From Vampirovibrio sp. (GTDB lineage Bacteria; Cyanobacteriota; Vampirovibrionia; Vampirovibrionales; JAJTHC01), in the NCBI GenBank assembly GCA_024998755.1, contig JACEUU010000003.1:682001-746000 (forward strand): a stretch of 64,000 nt of DNA. Direction: 5' to 3'. Below are positions 17,437 to 26,215 of this stretch, in pieces. Positions within the stretch are counted from its first letter, which is position 1; each line of letters opens with the position of its first letter. A program made the position numbers and the translations under genes. The notes under the pieces are model-generated. The model was not told the DNA's origin. It searched no databases and worked only from the letters and a program-made list of their open reading frames with translations.

Positions 17437-19275
17437 ATGATGGCTAACCCCGCACCACTAACAGCCCCGCCACCGGAACCCCAAGCTGTACCTAATAAAA
17501 CCCTCACTATTGGGGGGAGTGGTATTGTTGAAAAAGCGGTTAACCGTATTAGTAGCCTTAGCTTAACGCAGAAGGTGCTATTTGGTACGATTTTAATCGC
17601 CATGTTATTTTCGTTGGGGTTTTTGGTTAATCGGGCGACGGATTCTTATGATGTGCTGTATTCAAACCTCTCTATTCCAGATGCGGCAGCAACGGTTAGC
17701 AAGCTGAAAGAATTGAATAAGCCTTATAAACTGTCTGATGGGGGTACGACTATTTTAGTGCCTCATGACGTAAAAAATGAATTAGTGCTTGAAACGGCTA
17801 GTGAATTAACCAGTAGCGAACCGGTTAGTTTGGCTAAAATTCCACCCGTTTTACAGGGCGATGTTCAGAAAGAGTGGCTGAAAAAATTTAATACGGACTC
17901 TATTTCTTCAACCCTTACGTCTATTCAGGGTATTCGTAATGCCAAGGTCATGATAGCCAAACCCGAAGAAAGTGTTTTTAGTGAAAACGAAGACCCCATT
18001 CAAGCTTCGGTTATGTTAGTGGTAGACCCTGGGTTTCGGTTGAAGGAAAAACAGATTACCACCATTAAAAATTTAGTGGCTCATTCTGTGCCAAAACTGG
18101 AACCGGCGAATGTGGTTATTTCTGATAATCAAGGTAATACGTTGGATGATTCTCCGCAAGGTGGGGGCGGTGGTGTTGGGCAAACCACTGAAAGTAAACA
18201 GCAAAAGTTAGAAGGCGATGTGCGTAAAAAGATTGTGGCCTTGCTTGAACCTGTTGTGGGTAGAGATAACGCCGTTGTTTCAGTTAGTGCGGATATTAAC
18301 TTTGACCAAACCCGCTCCAAAACCCATTCGGTTAACCCGGTGGTTCGCGATGAAAAAACAGCGAGTGGCTTGGTAGTTTCGCAACAACTGCAAAGCGAAG
18401 AATATTCAGGCCCGAAGCAAGCGGAAGGGGGTAAAGTAGGTGCAGAAACCAATACCGCCCCCAGCTATCAAACTGAAAAAAAGGATGAAGGTTCTGATGG
18501 CAAGCAGTACAAATCCAGAAAAGAGACCACCAACTTTGCTCATTCTGAAGAAGATAAAGAAGTTATTTATGCTTCGGGCAAATTAGAACGTTTGACCATT
18601 GCTGTGGTTTTAAACAAAATTTTAACGTCGGAAGAAACGAAAGAATTGAAGGAATCTATTGCCAATGCGGCGGGTTTGAACTTTGAACGTGGCGATTCTG
18701 TTGATGTGAAGGGCTTTCAATTTAGCGAAGCCCCTGGCCTGAAACAGCAGGCATTGCTTTCTAGTATCAAAGAAACCCAACAACAGGAATTGATTTTACA
18801 ACTAGGGTATGGCTTATTACTCTTATTATTGGGTGGTGGGTCGTTATTTGTGCTGCTTCGTATATTTAGCAAGCCTTTACCCCAAGCTCAAGCAGAATTA
18901 TTGATTGATACTAATCGATATAATAACCAATCTCAACAAGAAGGTGGCGGTGGTAGTAGCACCATCATTTCATTGCCTAGTGTCATGTATGATGCTAATG
19001 GTAACGAAGTACGCCACGATATGTTGAAAGAAGACGAGCAAGGTTATTTGCAGCCCCCCAATAACGAACCTGTTTTTGACCAACAAGGACGCTTAATTCA
19101 AATAGGGGCTGTTCGCAAAGAAGATTTAAAATTGCCTGATATTGGGGGCGATACGACCCCTGAAGTAGAATATATGCGTCAATCTATCATTAGAATTGTG
19201 GATGCAGACCCTGAAACTTCGGCTAAAATGCTGGTTACTTATTTGTTAGATGAAGACAATAATAAAAGCAGGTAA
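17437..19275 (+). CDS. fliF: Flagellar M-ring protein FliF
   Basis: FliF forms the MS ring in the inner membrane on which the motor is built. The start is ATGATG at 17437 with AGGAA upstream. The first membrane helix is at about 43-64, the periplasmic YscJ/FliF domain has LYSNLSIPDAAATVSKLKE and later GRDNAVVSVSADINFDQTRS, and the second helix is at about 452-476 (LQLGYGLLLLLLGGG). The C-terminal FliG-binding segment is EYMRQSIIRIVDADPETSAKMLVTYLLDE. It has 612 residues, slightly longer than typical. No fliG follows, so the flagellar genes are dispersed here. Confidence 0.93.
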   Translation: MMANPAPLTAPPPEPQAVPNKTLTIGGSGIVEKAVNRISSLSLTQKVLFGTILIAMLFSLGFLVNRATDSYDVLYSNLSIPDAAATVSKLKELNKPYKLSDGGTTILVPHDVKNELVLETASELTSSEPVSLAKIPPVLQGDVQKEWLKKFNTDSISSTLTSIQGIRNAKVMIAKPEESVFSENEDPIQASVMLVVDPGFRLKEKQITTIKNLVAHSVPKLEPANVVISDNQGNTLDDSPQGGGGGVGQTTESKQQKLEGDVRKKIVALLEPVVGRDNAVVSVSADINFDQTRSKTHSVNPVVRDEKTASGLVVSQQLQSEEYSGPKQAEGGKVGAETNTAPSYQTEKKDEGSDGKQYKSRKETTNFAHSEEDKEVIYASGKLERLTIAVVLNKILTSEETKELKESIANAAGLNFERGDSVDVKGFQFSEAPGLKQQALLSSIKETQQQELILQLGYGLLLLLLGGGSLFVLLRIFSKPLPQAQAELLIDTNRYNNQSQQEGGGGSSTIISLPSVMYDANGNEVRHDMLKEDEQGYLQPPNNEPVFDQQGRLIQIGAVRKEDLKLPDIGGDTTPEVEYMRQSIIRIVDADPETSAKMLVTYLLDEDNNKSR

Positions 19276-19377
19276 CAATTTTGATACTTAAACTGTAATA
19301 CTTAGCTTATTCCGCCGAAACCAGTAACAACTGTTTTTTAACATCGTTGTGAACGTTTCTGAAAGGATAGGCTGAAT

Positions 19378-20505
19378 ATGAAATTGCTGAAGCAGGCTTT
19401 AAAAATAACTTGGTTTGATGCTAGTTGTATGGTTTTAATGGGTATTATGGCATGGCAATTAGCCACCAATTTACCGGTTAGTATGGCTAGTGTAACCCCC
19501 AATAGCAATAATTATTTGAAAGATGCCATTAATGGCGGGAAAGTAGCCCATTGGAACTTAGAAAAAATGCCGTTAAAAGTGTTTATTGCTAATGGCACAA
19601 AAGCGGGTAATTGGAACGTAGGTACCAAGCAATTGGTTTACAAAGCTATGAAAACTTGGTCTACAGTAACCAACAACAAGCTGAAATTTGTAGAAATAGC
19701 CTCTCAGGAAGATGCGGATATTGTGGTGAAATGGGAACATCAGCTCATGCATAATAGGCTAGGCGAAAGCCCTTTTCGATTTTTAGGTAGTTCTATTCTT
19801 TATTCAGATGTTAAGGTGGCAACGCATAGCCCTTCGACGGGTGAAGCGTTGGATAATAATGATTTATATGAAACTATTTTGCATGAATTGGGGCACGCTT
19901 TGGGTATTCAAGGGCATAGCCCGAACCCTGAAGATGTGATGTATTGGTCTACTAGCCCTTATCAAACGGGGGAATTGACTCAAACGGATATTAACACCAT
20001 GAATGCACTCTATAATTTAAAAGCGGATATTACCAATGGCGTTAATGGCGAAGCGTCTGCGGGCGAAACCCGTTGGGGGGTTGTTTATGCTTTGCAGGTG
20101 GATAAATTATTGAAAGAAAAGAAGTATGCCCAAGCTTATACCATGGGTATGGAAGGCTTGAAGAAAGCCCCTACGAACCCGATTTTGCTTTATGCGGTGG
20201 GTATTGGGGCGTTTCAATCGGGTAGAGAAGCGGAAGGGGCTAAGTATTTTCAAAAATGCTTGCAGTATGATGCGGCTCATGCGGGGGCTCGTCATAATTT
20301 GGCGGTGGTTTTAGTTCATACGGGTGAAAAGCGATTGCAGTCTACAGGCGTGGTGGATACTACGACGTTGAGCCTATTCAAAATGGCGATTGACCATTTA
20401 ACTTATGTGGCTGCTTTAAAGGATGCCCCAACTGAAACGGCTATTTTGTTGAAGAAAACGAAAGCGGCTTATGCTCGGTTGAAAACGCAGGTGGCTTTAA
20501 AGTAG
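19378..20505 (+). CDS. Secreted matrixin-like zinc metalloprotease with TPR tail
   Basis: The N-terminal hydrophobic segment (about 12-32) is a signal peptide or anchor. The protease half has the pattern of M10-type enzymes: PLKVFIANG, a Trp-rich region (MKTWSTVTNNKLKFVEI) and the zinc motif HELGHALGIQGHS (169-181) with a Met-turn VMYW. The spacing is HExxHxxGxxxH, one residue longer than canonical. The C-terminal half (about 215-370) has helix pairs that look like TPRs. It ends 9 bp inside the convergent restriction-modification gene. Its secreted protein substrate is unknown. Confidence 0.8.
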   Translation: MKLLKQALKITWFDASCMVLMGIMAWQLATNLPVSMASVTPNSNNYLKDAINGGKVAHWNLEKMPLKVFIANGTKAGNWNVGTKQLVYKAMKTWSTVTNNKLKFVEIASQEDADIVVKWEHQLMHNRLGESPFRFLGSSILYSDVKVATHSPSTGEALDNNDLYETILHELGHALGIQGHSPNPEDVMYWSTSPYQTGELTQTDINTMNALYNLKADITNGVNGEASAGETRWGVVYALQVDKLLKEKKYAQAYTMGMEGLKKAPTNPILLYAVGIGAFQSGREAEGAKYFQKCLQYDAAHAGARHNLAVVLVHTGEKRLQSTGVVDTTTLSLFKMAIDHLTYVAALKDAPTETAILLKKTKAAYARLKTQVALK

Positions 20506-23229
20506 TTGCTGATTTAACTTAAACAGAGCCTCGTTATAATTCCGCCCTGCATCATACTGCCAACCGTACACTTCTTCACACACGGCTTTATCTAACTGAT
20601 GGTGCAATTTGTACAAGGTCGATGTCGGCTCCTCGAAAAACTGATTATACAACTTCGTAATGCCGATACCCAAGGCTTGCATTTGCTCTAGCCTGTACGC
20701 ATCCAATTGCTGGGCGATTGTTCTTATTTTAGCTTTGGTGGCTTCGGGGGCATCCCACAAAAACGGAAACGTCTCAAAACAAGTGGTATTCGTATACCGA
20801 ATATTACCTACTGCTCCTAAAGAAGAGCATTGAGCTTTCACCCAATTGCGGTGTAAAGAGCTATTAAGCAACCCAAGCGTATAAAAATCATCACTGGCTA
20901 CCACCATGTTTGCTTCACAAGGTAAGATACAATTATCAACATACTGAAAACTGGTATATTTTGTAACTTTTGGTAATACAAAATAACCCATAGTTTTCCC
21001 CAAAGCTAACCTCATCCCTGGACGTTTTTCACTTAAATGCCACCAATATTTTCTGTAAGCTTCTCTATTGTTTGTTTCTCGTACAGGTTTAACATAAATT
21101 TTAAGATGTTCAAAAGGCAATTTATACTGGCTAGCTTGTTCTATGGGCATATCATTAAAATCTATCACCCAATCCAACTGTAAGTGCCTATTTGCCAAAG
21201 TGTTACCATCAATCATTGGCTTCAAAACATCTCGGTTTTTAGCGTCTTTTTTAATCCACATTTGGGCTAATTGTTCTGAAATAATAAATCCCTTGCCTCT
21301 TAACCCACAACCTTCAAAAGATTTTTTGAGATTACTTTTCAGCCGTTTAGCCGTGGTAACATCTACTTCATTTTTCAGCGTACTGTTAATGCTTTCAACA
21401 GGTTGGTCATCTAACATCTTCTGTTTTATGGCAATGCCCTGTTTCACCCAATTGACCAAACTAACATGTACAACCGCTTCCCCACTCCATGGTTGGCTAC
21501 TAACGGCGTTGTGTATTACACCCCCCATGCGTTCAATATACTTTAAACTAGCTTCCCTCGTTACCCCTTGGGCTACGCTATTCGTGGCTACTAGCCCACA
21601 CCTTGGGGCTAAATGTTCTTGGGCTTTTCTAAACCAAAAGGCACAATAATCTACTTGCCCTTTTACTTCCTTAAACGCTTTATAAAGTTGTTCGGTTTTT
21701 TCATCGCCTAGTTCTTGGCGTATGCGTTTACCGCCAATAAATGGGGGGTTGCCAATAATGGCATCTGCTGGGTGCCACGGCGTAAATAGGGCATCACCGC
21801 AGGTTATGTTCTCATCCAAATTATCCAACGGTAGCACGTTTTCCGCCAAACCAAAGCGGTCTACGGCAATTTTTCGCCCAATTTCCAGCGTCAATTTCGC
21901 CAATTCCACGGCAAACGGCTTTACATCCATCCCATAAAACTGCAACGGGCTAACCAAACTAAGGTGCTGGTGCTTGTTGGGGTCAACTTCCACGGCGTTG
22001 TAGTGTTCCATCAACGCTTTTTCAAGGCGTTTTAATTCAATAAACGCCACATACAAAAAGTTACCACTCCCGCAAGCGGGGTCTAAAATGCGGTAGGCTC
22101 GTAGTTCGGTTAGTAGTTCAAAATAGCGTTTGGCTTGGGCGGTGGGCGTTTTTAGGGCGTCTACGCTGGCTAATTGTTCATCCCAATACTGCACTACGGT
22201 GGGGGTTACAATTTTGTAAATATCTAGTTCGCTGGTGTAATGCACGCCTCCCGCTTTGCGTTCGCCTTTGGTCATCATGGTTTCCAAAATCGTGCCAAAA
22301 ATGCTGGGGCGTACCGGTCGCCAATCTTTTTCCGCCATGCGGTATAAAATGGTTAGCTGGGCAACGGTTAATTCAATGGGTACAATGGTTTTAAATAGCC
22401 CGCCGTTAAAATAATCTACCCCTTTAAACCGTCCGCCAGTGGCTTTTTTAGGGTTGTTCATTTGTTGAAATAGGCGTTCAATTAAATCGTAACTTTGTTC
22501 GGGGTTTTCAAGGCAATCGGCAATTAAATCGGTAAATAGGCGGGCGGGCATTAGGTTAATATCTTCCGCAAACATACAGAGCATACATTGCAAAATAAAA
22601 TGCTCAATTTCGGCGGGTTTTAGTTGGTCTGGCTTGGGTTTGCAGGCGTTGTGTTTCACAATATCGTCGTAAAAGGTTTTCACGTCTTCTACGGCATCTT
22701 TGGTTAGTTCTTCCGTGTTGCAATCCCAATTAATTTTACTGAACCGTTTGCTTTCGGGGTTCATGAATGCCAGTTTGTCGTGCTTTTCGGCTAGGTCTTC
22801 CAGCCTCAACTTTTGGACAGGTTCATCCATTTGAATGTTAAAGTCGTAAATCCAAAACTCGTCAAAATTGCACAATATCGCTAGTTTGGGCTTAGGGGTG
22901 CATCGCATCCAGTATTTTTGTAGCTGGTTGTAGTGGTTGTTTAGCGGTTTGCCTTTGCCTTTCATTTCAAAAATGGCAACATCTTTAAATAGACAGTCAA
23001 AAAACCCTTTATTGTCATTAAGCGATGCTTTTTCGGTCGGCACTTCAAACCGTCCGCCGGCTTCGTGTACCCCTTCGTACCCGAAGGCTTGAAAAAAGTG
23101 GTTTAAAAACGTTTGGGCGTCGGCTCGTTCATCGCCTTTAATGTGGGTTTTTGCCCAGTGGGCGAAGGTGGTTAGTTGGTCTTTTTGTTGAAGTTGTTTG
23201 GGAAAAATAACCCCAGATGTTAATGCCAC
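20497..23229 (-). CDS. MmeI-like bifunctional restriction endonuclease / DNA methyltransferase
   Basis: A single 910-residue polypeptide carries nuclease and methyltransferase parts, as in MmeI-type (Type IIL/IIG) enzymes. The N-terminal part has a PD-(D/E)xK-like pattern, GFFDCLFKDVAIFEMKGKGK (about 75-95). An all-helical linker follows. The adenine methyltransferase motif I is ILDPACGSGNF (about 380) and motif IV is IIGNPPFIGG (about 493). The C-terminal part should be the target-recognition domain. The start is GTG at 23229. No separate specificity subunit is nearby. Restriction systems of this type are frequently transferred, and R1 copy 2 sits just upstream. Confidence 0.88.
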   Translation of the reverse strand: MALTSGVIFPKQLQQKDQLTTFAHWAKTHIKGDERADAQTFLNHFFQAFGYEGVHEAGGRFEVPTEKASLNDNKGFFDCLFKDVAIFEMKGKGKPLNNHYNQLQKYWMRCTPKPKLAILCNFDEFWIYDFNIQMDEPVQKLRLEDLAEKHDKLAFMNPESKRFSKINWDCNTEELTKDAVEDVKTFYDDIVKHNACKPKPDQLKPAEIEHFILQCMLCMFAEDINLMPARLFTDLIADCLENPEQSYDLIERLFQQMNNPKKATGGRFKGVDYFNGGLFKTIVPIELTVAQLTILYRMAEKDWRPVRPSIFGTILETMMTKGERKAGGVHYTSELDIYKIVTPTVVQYWDEQLASVDALKTPTAQAKRYFELLTELRAYRILDPACGSGNFLYVAFIELKRLEKALMEHYNAVEVDPNKHQHLSLVSPLQFYGMDVKPFAVELAKLTLEIGRKIAVDRFGLAENVLPLDNLDENITCGDALFTPWHPADAIIGNPPFIGGKRIRQELGDEKTEQLYKAFKEVKGQVDYCAFWFRKAQEHLAPRCGLVATNSVAQGVTREASLKYIERMGGVIHNAVSSQPWSGEAVVHVSLVNWVKQGIAIKQKMLDDQPVESINSTLKNEVDVTTAKRLKSNLKKSFEGCGLRGKGFIISEQLAQMWIKKDAKNRDVLKPMIDGNTLANRHLQLDWVIDFNDMPIEQASQYKLPFEHLKIYVKPVRETNNREAYRKYWWHLSEKRPGMRLALGKTMGYFVLPKVTKYTSFQYVDNCILPCEANMVVASDDFYTLGLLNSSLHRNWVKAQCSSLGAVGNIRYTNTTCFETFPFLWDAPEATKAKIRTIAQQLDAYRLEQMQALGIGITKLYNQFFEEPTSTLYKLHHQLDKAVCEEVYGWQYDAGRNYNEALFKLNQQLL

Positions 23230-23309
23230 GGTTTTGGGTTTGCTTTCTGAAAAATCTGTAATAAATCCACTCCATTATAGCAGACACAAACAATTTTCAA
23301 ATTCCGATT

Positions 23310-23590
23310 GATACCAATTAAAAGTTTGAATGTCATACCAACCAGTAGGAACGACCATCGCATTTGCTCTGCAGCTGCCGATGCGTTCCGTCCTTTCGGA
23401 GGGGCAAAAAGAACATCCCGCCGTCAATGCCCTTGTGGCATAGGTGGGTGGCTTTTTGGGGGTTTTTAGGGGCTTGCCCCTGAATTTGTGGGGGGTGTCG
23501 GGGGGTGCCCAAACAGGCATCCCCTGACAAACCAACCAGCTAAAAACGCAAGCAATAATCGACGAAAAAATACGCTTTAATCTTTAACTT
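23310..23590 (-). repeat. R1 long repeat, copy 2
   Basis: The ends are ATACCAATTAAAAGTTT and TTAATCTTTAACTTGG. The core hairpin here uses ATGCC-TGTTTG-GGCA, where other copies use CTGC/GCAG, so both sides of the stem have changed. It lies upstream of the restriction-methylase gene. Confidence 0.85.
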
Positions 23591-23628
23591 GGCTTCATAA
23601 AACCTAACCATTTTAAGTGTCTTTTCAA

Positions 23629-23827
23629 ACTTGATTGTTTGCCAAACAATCAAGTTGGCATCGTTAAAAAGCGGCAATAAAACCCCTGTAAACCACTTGA
23701 AATAAAGGCTGTACACCACTTCGCAATCTGGCTAAAATGGGTCGAATTTGATTCTTTACCTTTATTTCAAGTGGCACTTGAATTGGTGGCAAACAATCAA
23801 GTTTTGGGGTGTTTTACTCCATTTTTT
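23629..23827 (+). repeat. Palindrome and R5-type repeats
   Basis: A 27-bp palindrome (13-bp arms ACTTGATTGTTTG/CAAACAATCAAGT) lies at 23629-23655. Further on, CTTGAAATAAAGG and CCTTTATTTCAAGTGG form a long inverted pair (about 23697-23776), followed by TGGCAAACAATCAAG. The same words occur at 53491-53582. The 23591-23915 gap holds no gene. Confidence 0.55.
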
Positions 23828-23915
23828 GACGGATATTGCGTTAAAAATGGTGGAAGCCATCCTATTTTTCATACACTAAAAATGTAAAAAACCCAAAAAA
23901 AGGCCTCAAAAAACC

Positions 23916-24413
23916 ATGGAAATCCCTGTTAAAATGCACCCTCAAATTGAATATACCACTATAATAGAAGCCCGAAAACGAGCGGGAGACCTAATGCAAC
24001 GCCTTTTTTGGGACGAAACCACCGCCAACGAAGCCCTAACCTACTGGCCCACCCTGAAAAAGGGGCTATTGGCGGATGTAAGCCTACAAGTAGCCTATCA
24101 ACTGGTGTGGCATTTTGATTGCGATGAAGGCATGAATAACGACGGAATACGGCATACAGAGCCGTTTTACGCAGATGTTCAACTGGAATTGCTCAAACAA
24201 TGTGCGGGGTATTTGCAACAAGGTTTACCTTTACCGCAGGATTTAATAACCTGTTACACCTATTATGAACCGATTAAACAATGGCAACCCGTCTATTTTA
24301 AAAACAAACCGCTGGCCTACATGAAGCTGATGGATTTAGAACTTTGGCTACGAGGCGTTGTGATGGGCTGGTGGCTGAAACTTAAGCACCGCAAGCATCG
24401 GCAGGGGGCTTAA
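23916..24413 (+). CDS. Hypothetical protein, 165 residues
   Basis: An AAAGG site lies upstream of the ATG. The protein is soluble and rich in Trp and Tyr, with a helical charged start ([18 protein letters not shown]) and a basic end ([12 protein letters not shown]). It has no signal peptide, no catalytic motif and no family that I recognise. Its stop (TAA) interlocks with that of the SDR gene in TTAA at 24410-24413. It lies between a repeat cluster and the SDR gene. Confidence 0.55.
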   Translation: MEIPVKMHPQIEYTTIIEARKRAGDLMQRLFWDETTANEALTYWPTLKKGLLADVSLQVAYQLVWHFDCDEGMNNDGIRHTEPFYADVQLELLKQCAGYLQQGLPLPQDLITCYTYYEPIKQWQPVYFKNKPLAYMKLMDLELWLRGVVMGWWLKLKHRKHRQGA

Positions 24414-25210
24414 TGCACCGACCGACGCTTTCCGCCATCTACTAAAATGGTTTGCCCTGTTATGTAACTGGCAGGTTGCCCACATAAAAACGCCACCATC
24501 GCCGCAAATTCTTCAGGTGTTCCTAACCTGCCGATAGGGATTTCCGTTTCCACCAGCTGGTTTTTAACCGCTTCAGCCGTGGTGTTTAGGGCTTCTGCTT
24601 TGTGCGTAAATAGCTGATTCAATCGGTCTGTCGCAATATACCCCGGTGCAACACAATTGACGGTAATGCCTTGCATAGCAACTTCGGTGGAAAGCGTTTT
24701 GGCGTAAGCCGTTACGGCAGACCGCATCGTGTTGGAAACCGCCAAATTCGGCACGGGTTCTACGACGGCACTGCTGGTAATGAAAATAATCCGTCCCCAA
24801 CAGTTTGTTTGCATGGCGGGTATAAACGCCGTGGTTAGCTGAATAACGCTCATTACCAGCTGATTAAAGCCATTCGTCCACTGGGTGTATTGGGTGCTAA
24901 GGGCAGTCGATGGAGCAGGCCCTCCTACGTTGTGGATGAGCACCTCAACCCCTTCTGCCCAGTGCGTTTGTACGGCTTCAATTAGTTTTGTACGCTGGGC
25001 CGCATTGGTTAAATCACACACAAACGTGGTTACAGCCACGTTATAAGTTTCCCGAAGGTGCGTGGCAACGGCTTCTAGCCGTTCAGCATTACGAGCAGTT
25101 AAAAATAGGCTAGCTCCTTCTTTGGCAAGGGTTTCAGCCGTAGCCAAGCCTAAGCCTTGGGTACTGGCACAAACTAGGCATCGTTTATGTTTTAGGTGTA
25201 AATCCATCAT
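24410..25210 (-). CDS. Short-chain dehydrogenase/reductase with atypical active site
   Basis: This is a 266-residue Rossmann-fold SDR. The cofactor loop reads [19 protein letters not shown] instead of TGxxxGxG. NVGGPAPS and [12 protein letters not shown] are present. The usual YxxxK is replaced by a block with no Tyr-Lys ([20 protein letters not shown]). The end has the family PGYIATDR and LVDGG. This combination matches the SDR subgroup often annotated as 3-oxoacyl-ACP reductase-like, whose members lack the classical tetrad. Activity is therefore uncertain. It starts with ATGATG. The stop is shared with the upstream convergent gene. Confidence 0.85.
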   Translation of the reverse strand: MMDLHLKHKRCLVCASTQGLGLATAETLAKEGASLFLTARNAERLEAVATHLRETYNVAVTTFVCDLTNAAQRTKLIEAVQTHWAEGVEVLIHNVGGPAPSTALSTQYTQWTNGFNQLVMSVIQLTTAFIPAMQTNCWGRIIFITSSAVVEPVPNLAVSNTMRSAVTAYAKTLSTEVAMQGITVNCVAPGYIATDRLNQLFTHKAEALNTTAEAVKNQLVETEIPIGRLGTPEEFAAMVAFLCGQPASYITGQTILVDGGKRRSVH

Positions 25211-25246
25211 TTTATGATTGTTCCTACTGCTTTAAAATTAAACATC

Positions 25247-25274
25247 GTAGGGGCGGATGCAATCCGCCCCTACA
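25247..25274. repeat. R4 short palindrome
   Basis: GTAGGGGCGGAT and ATCCGCCCCTAC flank a 2-3-bp centre, forming a perfect hairpin between the SDR gene and the tRNA terminator. Confidence 0.65.
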
Positions 25275-25303
25275 CACAAACGAGCGTACACGCTTTTTTT
25301 GTC

Positions 25304-25356
25304 AAATAAAAAGAGCCTTACCCCGAATGATTTTTGGGACAAGACTCTTTTTATTT
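25304..25356 (-). terminator. Terminator of tRNA-Val
   Basis: AAATAAAAAGAG and CTCTTTTTATTT pair across a 29-nt loop. The hairpin begins directly after the tRNA 3' end on the minus strand and can work in either direction. Confidence 0.7.
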
Positions 25357-25428
25357 GGGCGCTGAGGGACTCGAACCCCCGACCCCCTCGGTGTAAACGA
25401 GAAGCTCTACCAACTGAGCTAAACGCCC
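25357..25428 (-). tRNA. tRNA-Val (anticodon TAC)
   Basis: The transcript folds as a cloverleaf. The acceptor arm is GGGCGTT with AGCGCCC (one G-U pair), the D arm contains AGCTCAGTTGGTAGAGC, and the anticodon stem TCTCG/CGAGG holds loop TTTACAC with anticodon TAC. The T arm is GGGGGTTCGAGTCCCTC. CCA is not encoded. A promoter lies just upstream on the minus strand. Confidence 0.93.
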
Positions 25429-25451
25429 TCAGTTGTTTCAGTACAGGTATT

Positions 25452-25480
25452 AGTTTATGAAAAACATAGTGGCTCGTCAA
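25452..25480 (-). promoter_or_regulatory. Promoter of tRNA-Val
   Basis: Read on the minus strand, TTGACG (25475-25480) and TAAACT (25452-25457) are separated by 17 bp. Transcription would start about 10-15 nt upstream of the mature tRNA. Confidence 0.6.
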
Positions 25481-25574
25481 GTAGCATTTTATAATCATGA
25501 GTAAAAGTATCTTCGATACTTTTACTTTCGACACCTTTACTGATGTAAAGCTTATACAAATTCAAAGATTGAAT

Positions 25575-25718
25575 AGACCTCTTGCATGACTCTATATCTG
25601 GGGCATCTTCGTTGTCATTTGCGGTACTCGAATTCTTATGTACTTCCGTGTACACCTCAAATTCTGCGTTCCTCATTCCTAGAATCTGCACCCACCTATC
25701 GAGTCATGCAAGAGGTCT
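25575..25718 (+). mobile_element. R3 MITE copy B inside R1 copy 3
   Basis: The element has both AGACCTCTTGCATGACTC ends and is flanked by AAT on each side. The uninterrupted R1 end (GATTGAATAG, for example at 47391-47400) shows only one AAT. This demonstrates insertion with a 3-bp target duplication. Confidence 0.88.
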
Positions 25719-26004
25719 AATAGCGTTTTCTCTCATCGATTGTCTTTCCCATCTTTAGCTGGTTGGTTTGTCAGGGGACTGCGGTTGGGTTGCCCCAACA
25801 CGAACACCCCCCACAAATTCAGGGGCAAGCCCCTAAAGACCCCCAAAAAAGCCACCCCTCTATGCCACAAGGGCATTGACGAGGGGATGTTCTTTTCGCC
25901 CCTTCGGTGGACGGAACGCATCGGCGACTGCAGAGCAAACGCGATTGTTGTTCCTACTGGTTGGTAAGGGGTTAAGGGTCTTGACTAAACCATCATGGGT
26001 GGGC

Positions 26005-26075
26005 GACCACAAGGGTTCGCCCCTACAGTAATCTGTTAATTTTCCTTCGTAGGGGAGACCCTCGTGGTCTCCCGA
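26005..26075. repeat. R4-like palindrome pair
   Basis: GGGCGACCACAAGGGTTCGCCC and GTAGGGGAGACCC-TCGTGGTCTCCC are adjacent imperfect palindromes of the same style as R4. They sit within the right part of R1 copy 3. Confidence 0.55.
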
Positions 26076-26156
26076 ATCAAGAATGCACGCCATTTAAACT
26101 TTTAGTCGGTATAAGCCCTATCAACAGGAAAAGTGGCATTTTGCCGGCAAGTTTGC

Positions 26157-26162
26157 TATAAT
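26157..26162 (+). promoter_or_regulatory. Candidate -10 box for recR
   Basis: A consensus TATAAT lies 54 bp before the recR start. The hexamer about 17-18 bp upstream (GTGGCA) is a weak -35. Confidence 0.35.
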
Positions 26163-26215
26163 AACCTAATTCCCCTGTTGAAATTCATTTTTTAGGTGCT
26201 GGATTTTTTAACTTT

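Larger units (their letters stand above)
25557..26113 (+). repeat. R1 long repeat, copy 3, interrupted twice
   Basis: The left end CAAAGATTGAAT is split from AATAGCGTTTTCTCTC by R3 copy B. The right end (CCATTTAAACTTTTAGTCGGTAT) is split from the core by about 110 bp carrying R4-like palindromes (26005-26075). The core hairpin also differs from the other copies (GCGGTTGGGTTGC). This copy is the most degraded of the family. Confidence 0.75.

Noticed and set aside
25240-26110. Integrated element at tRNA-Val
   Set aside because: The tRNA 3' end is not duplicated nearby and no integrase is present; the region is a cluster of short repeats.
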